A stretch of DNA of 8,224 nucleotides, taken from positions 1 to 8,224 of the forward strand of contig CAAGKE010000267.1 of the NCBI GenBank assembly GCA_900770325.1, given 5' to 3'. The notes beneath the pieces were generated by a model. It saw nothing but the letters and a program-made list of their open reading frames with translations. It made no database searches and was not told the DNA's origin. Source of the stretch: Lachnospiraceae bacterium (GTDB taxonomy: Bacteria > Bacillota > Clostridia > Lachnospirales > Lachnospiraceae). This document shows positions 1 through 6,980 of the stretch, one piece after another. Both the position numbers and the translations under genes were made by a program. The first letter of the stretch is position 1, and every line of letters starts with the position of its first letter.

Positions 1-609
1 GCCATCCGGGTGGTGTGCAGCCGGGGAAGGTATATGGAAGAAGAAGTACCGGAGAATCAGGGAAGCATGGCGGCGATTCTGAGCCGGAAAGAGCTTCCCA
101 TGGAAGAAATCTGCGGTCAGGTGGAGGGTACTGTGGTGGTTGCCAATTATAACTGCCCCGGACAGCGGGTGATCTCCGGAGAGCGGGAGGCAGTGGAAGA
201 GGCGGCGGAAAAGCTGCTGGAAGCCGGGGCTTCCCGTGTGGTACCTTTGAAGGTCAGCGGACCTTTCCATTCTCCTATGCTGAAGGGAGCAGGAGAGAAG
301 CTGTATGACCGGCTGGAGGCAGTGCCGATAGCGGAACCGTCTATTCCCTTTGTGTCCAATGTGACGGCGCGGGAAGCCAGCGAACCGGAACAGATCCGCA
401 GTCTTCTGGGACAGCAGGTGTGTTCACCGGTCTATTGGCAGCAGAGTATTGAATATATGATCGCCAGCGGGGCGGACACCTTTGTGGAGATCGGACCGGG
501 AAAAACCCTTAGTAATCTGATGAAAAAAATCGACCGGTCTGTAAAGGTATATAATGTGGAAACTGCAGCAGATCTGGAAACACTGAAGAAAGAACTGCAG
601 GCAGGCTAA
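1..609 (+). CDS. fabD: Malonyl-CoA:ACP transacylase, C-terminal part (5' end outside window)
   Basis: FabD moves the malonyl group from CoA to acyl carrier protein and so supplies the extender unit for fatty acid elongation in the cytoplasm. The frame is open from base 1, so the gene starts upstream; the GTG at 10 is internal. About 202 residues are visible. By comparison with E. coli FabD, roughly 109 N-terminal residues are missing, including the GHSLG nucleophilic serine. Visible family marks are the arginine of the SRGRYM segment (fragment residue 8, matching the malonyl-binding Arg117), the GSMAAIL segment, the VSGPFHSPML segment with the catalytic histidine (fragment residue 90), and the EIGPGKTL motif near the end. 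It ends with TAA, 23 bases before fabG. The family call is secure; the missing N-terminus cannot be judged. Confidence 0.96.
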   Translation, partial: AIRVVCSRGRYMEEEVPENQGSMAAILSRKELPMEEICGQVEGTVVVANYNCPGQRVISGEREAVEEAAEKLLEAGASRVVPLKVSGPFHSPMLKGAGEKLYDRLEAVPIAEPSIPFVSNVTAREASEPEQIRSLLGQQVCSPVYWQQSIEYMIASGADTFVEIGPGKTLSNLMKKIDRSVKVYNVETAADLETLKKELQAG

Positions 610-632
610 AAGCCCGGGGAGGAAACAGAAGT

Positions 633-1373
633 ATGTTAAAAGGAAAGAAAGCACTGGTAACGGGAGCCGGCCGGGGAATTGGCCGGGCCATTGCGCTGAC
701 ACTGGCAGGATATGGAGCGGATGTGGCGGTAAATTACAGCGGATCCGCCGATGCAGCGCAGCAGACGGTAAAGGAGATTCAGGAGATGGGCTGCCAGGCA
801 GTGGCGCTGCAGGCGGATATTTCAAATGAAGATGCCTGTATGCGGTTGTTTGAACAGGCGCAGGAAGCACTGGGAGGCATCGATATCCTGGTAAATAATG
901 CGGGAATCACCAGAGATAATCTGGCAGTACGCATGAGTGAGGAAGAGTTTCAGGCTGTGCTGGATACGAATCTGAAGGGCGCTTTCTTTTGTATGAAGCA
1001 GGCCGGAAAGCGGATGATGAAGCAGAGAAGCGGCCGCATTATCAGCATTTCCTCCATTTCCGGTGTCCGCGGAAACGCAGGACAGATCAACTACTGTGCA
1101 GCAAAAGCGGGGATCATCGGAATGACGAAATGCCTGGCGAAGGAACTGGCGTCCAGAAATATAACGGTCAACGCTGTGGCTCCGGGATATATTGATACAG
1201 ACATGACTGCAGTACTGCCGGAAAAGGTGAAGGCAGCCGTTCTGGCCCAGGTTCCTTTAGGAAGGATGGGACGGCCGGAAGATATTGCGGAGACGGTGGC
1301 GTTCCTGGCATCTGACCGGGCAGCATATATTACAGGACAGACAATACAGGTAGACGGAGGTATGGGAATCTGA
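633..1373 (+). CDS. fabG: 3-oxoacyl-ACP reductase FabG
   Basis: FabG uses NADPH to reduce 3-oxoacyl-ACP to 3-hydroxyacyl-ACP, the first reduction of each elongation cycle. The 246-residue protein has the usual length for this short-chain dehydrogenase. Visible marks are the TGAGRGIG nucleotide-binding turn (residues 10-17), the NNAG motif (88-91), and a full catalytic set of Asn113, Ser141, Tyr154 and Lys158 in the order known for FabG. The VAPGYIDTDM segment and the C-terminal DGGMGI fit as well. The ATG is preceded by GGAGG at 618-622 with a ten-base spacing, and the protein start matches the family. The stop overlaps the fabF start by one base (TGATG). SDR enzymes are diverse, but the position between fabD and fabF makes FabG the clear choice. 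Confidence 0.97.
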   Translation: MLKGKKALVTGAGRGIGRAIALTLAGYGADVAVNYSGSADAAQQTVKEIQEMGCQAVALQADISNEDACMRLFEQAQEALGGIDILVNNAGITRDNLAVRMSEEEFQAVLDTNLKGAFFCMKQAGKRMMKQRSGRIISISSISGVRGNAGQINYCAAKAGIIGMTKCLAKELASRNITVNAVAPGYIDTDMTAVLPEKVKAAVLAQVPLGRMGRPEDIAETVAFLASDRAAYITGQTIQVDGGMGI

Positions 1374-2605
1374 TGAAACGAGTAGTGGTGACAGGTATGG
1401 GGGCCATCACGCCCATTGGAAACACGGTGGAAGCCTTCTGGAACAGTTTAAAAGAAGAAAAGGTGGGAATCGGGACACTGGACCGGTTTGATACCACAGG
1501 ATATAAAGTAACACTGGCAGCACAGTTAAAGGATTTTGATCCGCTGCAGACCATGGATTTTAAAGAAGCAAAGCGAATGGAGCTGTTCGGGCAGTATGCG
1601 GTGGCAGCCAGTGCAGAAGCCATAGCGGATGCAGGTCTGGATCTGGAAAAGGAAGACCTGTGCCGCATCGGCGTATCTGTGGGCTGCGGAATCGGCGGGC
1701 TGCAGATCATGGAACAGGCCCATACAAAGCTGACGGAGAAAGGGCCGGGCCGGATTCCGCCTCTGCTGGTACCTATGATGATCAGTAATATGGCGGCAGG
1801 GAATGTGGCGATTCATTTTGGGCTGAGGGGTAAATGCATTAATGTAGTGACTGCCTGTGCCACGGGAACTCATTCCATCGGAGAGGCGTACCGCAGCATT
1901 CAGTGCGGAGATGTGGATGTATGCGTGGCGGGAGGAACCGAGGCGGCGATTACCCCCATCGGAGTATCCGGATTTTCCGCTCTGACCGCATTGTCACAGG
2001 CCACAGATCCGCTGCGTGCATCTCTGCCCTTTGATAAAGACAGAAGCGGATTTGTTATGGGAGAAGGAGCCGGCGTGGTAATCCTGGAATCCTATGAGCA
2101 CGCAGTGCAAAGAGGAGCAAAGATTCTGGCAGAGGTGGGAGGCTATGGAGCCACCTGCGATGCCTATCATATTACTTCTCCTTCTGAGGACGGTGAAGGA
2201 GCAGCCAGAGCTATGTGCCTGGCTATGCAGGAGGCAGGACTGGAACCGAAGGATGTGGCTTATATCAATGCTCACGGAACGGGAACCCATCATAATGATC
2301 TGTTTGAGACCCGGGCGATCAAAAAGGCATTCGGGCCGGAGGCGTATCAGCTGAATGTGAATTCCACCAAATCCATGACCGGACATATGCTGGGTGCTGC
2401 GGGAGCGGCAGAGTTTATCGTATGTGTAAAAACCATACAGGAAGGATTTATTCATGCCACCGCAGGATTCCGGGAGGCAGAGCCGGAAATGGATCTGAAT
2501 TATACAAAGGAAGCAGTCAGACGGGATGTGCGGGCAGCGATCAGTAATTCTCTGGGTTTTGGAGGACACAACGGAAGTCTGCTGGTGAAGCGGTTTGAGG
2601 GCTGA
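1373..2605 (+). CDS. fabF: 3-oxoacyl-ACP synthase II (KAS II)
   Basis: FabF condenses malonyl-ACP with a growing acyl-ACP and releases carbon dioxide, so it drives chain elongation. The 410-residue protein is full length for the family. The Cys-His-His triad is present: Cys162 in TACATG, His301 in NAHGTGT and His338 in KSMTGHMLG, with Lys333 just before it. The glycine-rich end GFGGHN (residues 395-400) carries the phenylalanine gate (Phe396) seen in elongating synthases. The loop after the first histidine reads HGTGTHHND rather than the more common form with proline after the threonine. The start overlaps the fabG stop by one base, and a GGAGG at 1356-1360 inside fabG lies 12 bases before it, so translational coupling is likely. 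FabB is less likely, judging from the N-terminal pattern and the Gram-positive operon. Confidence 0.96.
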   Translation: MKRVVVTGMGAITPIGNTVEAFWNSLKEEKVGIGTLDRFDTTGYKVTLAAQLKDFDPLQTMDFKEAKRMELFGQYAVAASAEAIADAGLDLEKEDLCRIGVSVGCGIGGLQIMEQAHTKLTEKGPGRIPPLLVPMMISNMAAGNVAIHFGLRGKCINVVTACATGTHSIGEAYRSIQCGDVDVCVAGGTEAAITPIGVSGFSALTALSQATDPLRASLPFDKDRSGFVMGEGAGVVILESYEHAVQRGAKILAEVGGYGATCDAYHITSPSEDGEGAARAMCLAMQEAGLEPKDVAYINAHGTGTHHNDLFETRAIKKAFGPEAYQLNVNSTKSMTGHMLGAAGAAEFIVCVKTIQEGFIHATAGFREAEPEMDLNYTKEAVRRDVRAAISNSLGFGGHNGSLLVKRFEG

Positions 2606-2635
2606 GGATATTTTTCCCGTAACTGGAAATGCTAA

Positions 2636-2648
2636 TGCCCATAGGGCA
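2636..2648 (+). other. Short hairpin in the fabF-accB gap
   Basis: The arms TGCCC and GGGCA form a perfect five-base stem around a three-base ATA loop. Outside it, GGAT plus a T run at 2606-2615 can pair, with a two-base bulge, with AAAAATCC at 2656-2663, so the whole gap could fold into one larger structure that ends just before four T residues. There is no long T run, so a strong intrinsic terminator is unlikely. A weak attenuator or an mRNA-processing structure between the elongation genes and the carboxylase genes is possible. This is read by eye and no folding energy was calculated. Confidence 0.3.
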
Positions 2649-2666
2649 GAAAAATAAAAATCCTTT

Positions 2667-2676
2667 TCAAATTTGA
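2667..2676. promoter_or_regulatory. Ten-base palindrome next to the accB ribosome binding site (possible operator)
   Basis: TCAAATTTGA is a perfect palindrome. Its last two bases are the first two of the accB Shine-Dalgarno sequence GAGG (2675-2678). Fatty acid genes of Firmicutes are often controlled by FapR or by the MarR-type regulator FabT, and FabT sites contain TTTGA and TCAAA half-sites. Here the half-sites come in the opposite order and without a spacer, so the match to FabT is only partial. A bound protein could affect accB transcription or translation, but chance occurrence in an AT-rich gap is a serious alternative. Confidence 0.25.
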
Positions 2677-2686
2677 GGTTAAATGA

Positions 2687-3277
2687 ATGAAATTAAGCTT
2701 GGAAGAAATTCTTACAGTGATCGATAAAGTAAGCAGTACAGGTCTTGGTTCCTTTTCTTATCAGGATCAGGATATTCGAATAAAGATCCAGGGCGGCAGT
2801 CTGAAAAGAGAACAGGAAAATACAGGAAAGTCTCTGTCGGGAACAGACTGCGGGGCAGAAGGAAGTCTGCAGCCTGTCGGGGCAGGAGCAGAAGCGCAGA
2901 GCATGCAAATGGAAGGAACCATGCAGGCGGTGCGTACAGAGGAAATGGCAATAGATACCCGGATACAGGAAAAATCCGGTGGGCAGCAGCTGCAGGGAGC
3001 AGAAGTTCCGGAGATCCCGCAGCAGAAGGGGCAGCTTCAGACCTGTCCCATGGTGGGAATCTTCTACGTATCGGATACAGAGGGGGGAGCTCCTCTGGTA
3101 CAGGCCGGGGATGAAGTGAAGAAGGGACAGGTTATCGGAATTATTGAGGCCATGAAGCTGATGAATGAAATCAGAGCTGAATATGATGGAATCATTACGG
3201 AAGTGCTGGCGGAAAATGGCCAGATCGTAGAATATGGACAGCCGCTGTTTCGGATTGCAGACGGCAGGAAGGGTTGA
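2687..3277 (+). CDS. accB: Biotin carboxyl carrier protein of acetyl-CoA carboxylase
   Basis: AccB carries the biotin that AccC carboxylates and that then delivers the carboxyl group to acetyl-CoA on the AccD/AccA transferase. The C-terminal biotinyl domain (about residues 117-192) contains CPMVGIFY and the site EAMKLMN, where Lys157 would be biotinylated. The N-terminal segment (residues 1-36) resembles the short helical start of other AccB proteins. Between them lies an unusually long linker (about 38-118) rich in Gln, Gly, Glu, Ala and Ser with little proline; at 196 residues the protein exceeds the usual 150-170. The ATG at 2687 is used rather than the overlapping ATG at 2683, which is in another frame. 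GAGG at 2675-2678 lies eight bases upstream. Its stop is nine bases before fabZ. Confidence 0.95.
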   Translation: MKLSLEEILTVIDKVSSTGLGSFSYQDQDIRIKIQGGSLKREQENTGKSLSGTDCGAEGSLQPVGAGAEAQSMQMEGTMQAVRTEEMAIDTRIQEKSGGQQLQGAEVPEIPQQKGQLQTCPMVGIFYVSDTEGGAPLVQAGDEVKKGQVIGIIEAMKLMNEIRAEYDGIITEVLAENGQIVEYGQPLFRIADGRKG

Positions 3278-3286
3278 GGATAAATT

Positions 3287-3712
3287 ATGCTGGATATAAA
3301 ACAGATCATGGAGATTTTGCCCCATCGGGCGCCGTTTCTTCTGGTGGACCGGATCGAGGAGCTGGAGCCGGGGAAGCGGGCAGTGGGATATAAGGCGCTA
3401 ACCTATAATGAACCGTATTTTGCGGGACATTTTCCTCAGGAACCGGTGATGCCCGGTGTGCTCATCTGCGAGGCCCTGGCCCAGGTGGGAGCCGTAGCTA
3501 TTCTGTCGGAAGAAAAGAATAAAGGAAAGCTGGTATTTTTCGGAGGTATTAAACAGGCGCGATTCCGAAAAAAGGTAGTTCCCGGAGATATGCTGCGCCT
3601 GGAGACAGAACTGATTAAGGTCAAAGGTCCGGTGGGAGTCGGCCGGGCGGTGGCTTACGTGGGCGATCAGGTCTGCACAGAAGCAGAATTGACTTTTGTT
3701 GTACAGAATTAG
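3287..3712 (+). CDS. fabZ: 3-hydroxyacyl-ACP dehydratase FabZ
   Basis: FabZ removes water from 3-hydroxyacyl-ACP to give trans-2-enoyl-ACP, the third step of the cycle. The 141-residue hot-dog-fold protein is full length. It begins with the typical LPHRAPFLLVDR segment (residues 11-22). It has the GHFPQEPVMPGVLICEALAQ region with catalytic His48 and Glu62, spaced as in FabZ. The later segment GGIKQARFRKKVVPGD also fits the family. No FabA-type sequence is seen, so nothing here points to a FabA route for unsaturated fatty acids. The Shine-Dalgarno sequence GAGGA (3276-3280) overlaps the accB stop, so the two genes are probably translated together. Its position between accB and accC is a known arrangement in Clostridia. 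Confidence 0.97.
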   Translation: MLDIKQIMEILPHRAPFLLVDRIEELEPGKRAVGYKALTYNEPYFAGHFPQEPVMPGVLICEALAQVGAVAILSEEKNKGKLVFFGGIKQARFRKKVVPGDMLRLETELIKVKGPVGVGRAVAYVGDQVCTEAELTFVVQN

Positions 3713-3715
3713 CTC

Positions 3716-3736
3716 AGGAGGCTTTATCGAAAGGTG
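3716..3736 (+). promoter_or_regulatory. accC: Two ribosome binding sites that bear on the accC start
   Basis: AGGAGG at 3716-3721 lies 12 bases before a GTG at 3734 but 24 bases before the ATG at 3746. A second purine stretch, AAGGTG at 3731-3736, lies nine bases before the ATG. The ATG gives the family start MYHKILIANRGE and the E. coli residue numbering, so it is preferred. The GTG would add only four residues. Use of both starts cannot be excluded. Confidence 0.55.
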
Positions 3737-3745
3737 AATAACGTA

Positions 3746-5095
3746 ATGTATCACAAAATATTAATTGCAAACCGGGGAGAGATCGCTGTGCGCATCATCC
3801 GCGCCTGCCGGGAAATGGGAATTGCTTCTGTGGCAGTCTGTTCGGAGGCGGACCGGGATGCTTTGCATGCCCAGCTGGCGGATGAATGTATCTGCATCGG
3901 TCCGGGACGGCCGGCAGACAGTTATCTGAACGCAGAACAGGTACTCAGCGCGGCGGTGGTCACCGGAGCGCAGGCAATCCACCCGGGCTTTGGGTTCCTG
4001 TCAGAAAATACCCGGTTTGCACGTATGTGTCAGGAGTGCGGGATCGATTTTATCGGGCCTTCTCCCGAAAGTATTGAATGTATGGGAGATAAGGCACAGG
4101 CCAGAGAAACCATGACAGAAGCAGGAGTTCCGGTGATTCCAGGTACCAGAGAGGCCATGACAGAAGCTGCGAAAGGAAAGGAACTGGCAGATTCCATCGG
4201 ATATCCGGTGATCATTAAAGCAGCGTCCGGAGGCGGCGGAAGAGGTATGCGGGTGGTTCCGGGACCGGAGGCATTTGAAGAAATGTTCCGGTTAGCCCAG
4301 CAGGAGACCGTGCAGGCCTTTGGAGATGACCGGATGTATATTGAAAAATACCTGGCTTCTGCCAGACATATTGAGGTACAGATTCTGGCAGACAAATACG
4401 GTAATACGGTCTATCTTGGGGAGCGGGACTGCAGTATTCAGCGCCGCCACCAGAAAATGATCGAAGAGACTCCGGCCTGTGTTCTTGATGAGAAGACCAG
4501 GAAGCAGATGGGAGAGGCAGCCGTGCAGGCAGCCAGGGCGGCCGGTTATTTCAGTGCAGGAACCGTGGAATTTCTGCTGGATTCAGATGGAAAATTTTAT
4601 TTTATGGAAATGAATACCCGGATCCAGGTGGAGCACCCGGTAACGGAAATGGTGACGGGTGTGGATCTGATCCGGCAGATGATCCGTATCTCAGCAGGAG
4701 AAAAGCTGCCTTTTACCCAAAAGGATATTTCTTTTCATGGTCATGCCATTGAGTGCCGTATTACAGCAGAGGATCCGGAGCATGGCTTCCGGCCCTGTAT
4801 GGGAACTGTGCAGAACCTTCATATGCCCGGAGGCAATGGAGTGAGGGTAGATTCGGATCTGTACCTGGGATATAAGCTGTCACCCTTCTATGATTCCATG
4901 CTGGCAAAAATTATTGTCTGCGGAGATACCCGTCAGGAGGCGATCCGGAAGCTGCGCAGTGCGTTGGGAGAAACTGTGATTGAGGGAATAACCACTAATC
5001 TGGAGTTCCTTTATGAGCTGGCAGGAAGTAAATGGTTTGCGGACAGTAATTCGGCAGCGATCAATGAAATGCTGGAAGGAAGGTGCGGTGTATGA
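3746..5095 (+). CDS. accC: Biotin carboxylase subunit of acetyl-CoA carboxylase
   Basis: AccC uses ATP and bicarbonate to carboxylate the biotin on AccB, the first half-reaction of malonyl-CoA synthesis. With the ATG start the protein is 449 residues, the same length as E. coli AccC as I recall it. Key residues fall on nearly the same numbers: Lys116, Lys159, Glu288, Asn290, Arg292, Glu296 and Arg338. In order it has the N-terminal ILIANRGEIAVRI motif, the HPGFGFLSEN segment (79-87), the ATP-grasp glycine-rich loop SGGGGRGM (161-168), ERDCSIQRRHQK (226-237), MEMNTRIQVEHP (287-298) and a C-terminal biotin carboxylase domain with ECRITAEDP. It follows fabZ by 33 bases and overlaps the next gene by four bases (ATGA). 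An upstream GTG at 3734 is the alternative start. No truncation or missing active residue is seen. Confidence 0.96.
   Translation: MYHKILIANRGEIAVRIIRACREMGIASVAVCSEADRDALHAQLADECICIGPGRPADSYLNAEQVLSAAVVTGAQAIHPGFGFLSENTRFARMCQECGIDFIGPSPESIECMGDKAQARETMTEAGVPVIPGTREAMTEAAKGKELADSIGYPVIIKAASGGGGRGMRVVPGPEAFEEMFRLAQQETVQAFGDDRMYIEKYLASARHIEVQILADKYGNTVYLGERDCSIQRRHQKMIEETPACVLDEKTRKQMGEAAVQAARAAGYFSAGTVEFLLDSDGKFYFMEMNTRIQVEHPVTEMVTGVDLIRQMIRISAGEKLPFTQKDISFHGHAIECRITAEDPEHGFRPCMGTVQNLHMPGGNGVRVDSDLYLGYKLSPFYDSMLAKIIVCGDTRQEAIRKLRSALGETVIEGITTNLEFLYELAGSKWFADSNSAAINEMLEGRCGV
5074..5083 (+). promoter_or_regulatory. Ribosome binding site of accDA inside the accC end
   Basis: The purine run GGAAGGAAGG ends eight bases before the ATG at 5092. 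The GTG at 5083 begins inside this run and has no site at a normal distance, so the ATG is preferred. That ATG shares bases with the accC stop, which is typical of translational coupling. Confidence 0.6.
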
Positions 5096-6864
5096 TTGGA
5101 GCCCAGAGATTTCGAAAGCCGGTGACGGAAGCACCGGGAGGTGTGTATTTTTACCCCATAGAAAATAAAAAGGAAAAAACGCAGAGACATTCCCGGCCGG
5201 AAGTTCCGGAGGGAATGTTCTGCAAGTGCGGCAATTGCGGAAAAATGATTTATGAAAAGGATCTGAGGGATTCCAGATATTGCTGTCCCAACTGTGGAAA
5301 ATATTTCCGTGTCAGCCCTGCAGCGCGCATCAAAATGGTGGCAGATGCAGGCTCTTTTTTTGAATGGGATAACGACATTCCGGAAACAAATCCGCTGCAG
5401 TTTCCGGAATATGAGAATAAATTGCAGGAACAGCAGGAAAAAACGGGATTATCTGATGCGGTGGTGACCGGAGAAGCGGATATCCGGGGAAGGCATACGG
5501 CACTGGGAGTCATGTCGCCGGATTTTATGCTGGGCAGCATGGGAACCGTGGTGGGAGAGCGGATCACCCGAATGGTGGAACGGGCCACCAGCCGGAAGCT
5601 TCCGGTGGTACTGTTTTGCTGCTCAGGCGGTGCAAGAATGCAGGAGGGTATCTGCTCTCTGATGCAGATGGCGAAAATTTCCCAGGCACTGAAGCGCCAT
5701 CATGAGGCAGGGCTCCTTTACATTCCGGTGCTTACGGATCCTACCATGGGCGGTGTAACTGCCAGCTTTGCCATGCAGGGTGATGTGATTCTGGCGGAAC
5801 CGGGAGCCATGATCGGCTTTGCAGGAGCCAGAGTGATTCGTCAGACTATCGGGCAGAAGCTTCCGGAGGGCTTTCAGAGTGCGGAATTTCTGCAGAAGCA
5901 CGGATTTGTGGATCGAATCGTAAAGCGGGAGTATATGAGGAAAACGCTGGGATTTCTGCTGGGAGCGGCAGGCGGAAAGAAGTCTGCAGGTAAAAATGAA
6001 ATAAAAGCCTGTAAATACCAGCCGGAGGAAGAAGCTGGTGGAGAGAAAAAGACAGGCGAGAAGGAGCTTTCAGAAGCAAAGGTGCAGGATGCGTGGAGCC
6101 GTGTATGCGAAGCCCGTTCGCTGAAGCGGCCGGCAGCAATGGATTATATTCATAAAATATTTGACTATTTTCTGGAGCTGCGGGGAGACCGTTATTTTGG
6201 GGATGACCGGGCGGTGATCGGAGGACTGGCAAAGCTGGAAGGACGATATCTTATGGTGATCGGACAGCAGAAAGGACGCAGCCTGGCAGAAAACAAACAC
6301 CGGAATTTCGGTATGCCTTCTCCGGAGGGCTACAGGAAGTCGCTGCGTCTTATGAAGCTGGCAGAAAAATTCCATTTGCCGGTTCTTTTGCTGGTGGATA
6401 CACCGGGTGCATTTTGCGGTATTGAGGCGGAAGAACGGGGACAGGGAGAAGCTATTGCAAGAAATCTTTTTGAACTGGCAGATCTGAAGGTACCGGTGCT
6501 TTCTGTGGTGATTGGGGAGGGCGGCTCCGGCGGTGCCCTGGCCATGGCAGTGGCCAATCAGGTATGGATGATGGAAAATGCAGTCTATTCTGTTCTGTCT
6601 CCGGAGGGCTTTGCGGCAATCCTGTGGAAGGACGGGAAAAGGGTTCAGGAAGCAGCCCAGGTGATGAAAATCACAGCAGGGGATCTTCTGGAACGCAGAG
6701 TGATCGATAAAATTCTTCCGGAAGAGGAACCGGCTGACCGGGAGCATATGGACGGTCTGACAGAAAGGCTGAAAGAAGAGATCCTTGCATTTTTCCGGGA
6801 GTATGAAAAGAAAACCCCCCGGGAGCTGACAGAAGAGCGTTACCTGAGATATCGGAGTTTATAG
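5092..6864 (+). CDS. accDA: Fused acetyl-CoA carboxyltransferase, beta and alpha subunits (AccD-AccA)
   Basis: This transferase moves the carboxyl group from carboxybiotin to acetyl-CoA to give malonyl-CoA. One uninterrupted 590-residue frame holds both subunits, which are separate in E. coli. The beta half (about 41-293) starts with a four-cysteine zinc finger, Cys46, Cys49, Cys65 and Cys68, with the 2-15-2 spacing of E. coli AccD. It then has SGGARMQEG (178-186) and DPTMGGVTASFA (216-227). A charged linker rich in Lys and Glu (about 294-332) follows. The alpha half (about 333-590) contains QKGRSLAENKHRNFGMPSPEGY (split at 393-413), DTPGAFCGIEAEERGQGEAIA (436-456) and the oxyanion segment GEGGSGGALA (475-484). 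It lacks the roughly 60-residue helical N-terminus of E. coli AccA. The first 40 residues are a basic extension. The ATG overlaps the accC stop. Confidence 0.95.
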   Translation: MIGAQRFRKPVTEAPGGVYFYPIENKKEKTQRHSRPEVPEGMFCKCGNCGKMIYEKDLRDSRYCCPNCGKYFRVSPAARIKMVADAGSFFEWDNDIPETNPLQFPEYENKLQEQQEKTGLSDAVVTGEADIRGRHTALGVMSPDFMLGSMGTVVGERITRMVERATSRKLPVVLFCCSGGARMQEGICSLMQMAKISQALKRHHEAGLLYIPVLTDPTMGGVTASFAMQGDVILAEPGAMIGFAGARVIRQTIGQKLPEGFQSAEFLQKHGFVDRIVKREYMRKTLGFLLGAAGGKKSAGKNEIKACKYQPEEEAGGEKKTGEKELSEAKVQDAWSRVCEARSLKRPAAMDYIHKIFDYFLELRGDRYFGDDRAVIGGLAKLEGRYLMVIGQQKGRSLAENKHRNFGMPSPEGYRKSLRLMKLAEKFHLPVLLLVDTPGAFCGIEAEERGQGEAIARNLFELADLKVPVLSVVIGEGGSGGALAMAVANQVWMMENAVYSVLSPEGFAAILWKDGKRVQEAAQVMKITAGDLLERRVIDKILPEEEPADREHMDGLTERLKEEILAFFREYEKKTPRELTEERYLRYRSL

Positions 6865-6887
6865 GCGATAGCAAAAAGGGATTGTTT

Positions 6888-6916
6888 TTGGCTCCGACCT
6901 GTACATTTTGTATGTT
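6888..6916 (+). promoter_or_regulatory. Possible weak promoter before the flavoprotein gene
   Basis: TTGGCT (6888-6893) and TATGTT (6911-6916) are 17 bases apart. Each matches four of six positions of the sigma-A consensus. The pair lies in the 116-base gap after accDA, which has no convincing terminator, so the flavoprotein gene may be read both from the operon and from its own start. Matches this weak occur by chance. Confidence 0.3.
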
Positions 6917-6948
6917 ATGCTGTCCTCCGGCGACACCGTGTTACAGGT
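6897..6948 (+). other. Long-range inverted repeat in the leader of the flavoprotein gene
   Basis: ACCTGTA at 6897-6903 is the exact reverse complement of TACAGGT at 6942-6948. Between the arms, TGTC (6921-6924) and GACA (6932-6935) can form a small nested stem. The structure would end just before the purine-rich ribosome binding region (6958-6974). It could be an mRNA leader fold, but the seven-base stem with a 38-base loop is weak. I do not recognise a known riboswitch. Confidence 0.25.
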
Positions 6949-6980
6949 ATACCACTGAAGGAGGAAGGAAAGGAAACCAT

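Noticed and set aside
1994..2569. Long open frame on the minus strand inside fabF (191 residues)
   Set aside because: It lies opposite a full-length gene with all catalytic residues and its translation has no recognisable motif; it is a shadow of the coding strand.
3734..3745. GTG start for AccC adding four residues
   Set aside because: The ATG at 3746 gives the family start and E. coli-like numbering. The GTG is kept only as an alternative because AGGAGG is better spaced for it.
5083..5091. GTG start for the AccD-AccA fusion adding three residues
   Set aside because: It begins inside the purine run that serves as the ribosome binding site of the ATG at 5092, and the ATGA overlap is the usual coupling arrangement.
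6872..6890. CAAAAA/TTTTTG pairing as a terminator of accDA
   Set aside because: The stem is only six mostly A-T pairs and no T run follows, so it would be too weak to terminate.
6882..6980. Upstream in-frame extension of the flavoprotein from a TTG start, giving a cysteine-rich N-terminus
   Set aside because: There is no ribosome binding site before the TTG, the extension does not resemble the family, and the ATG at 6981 has a good site and the expected protein start.
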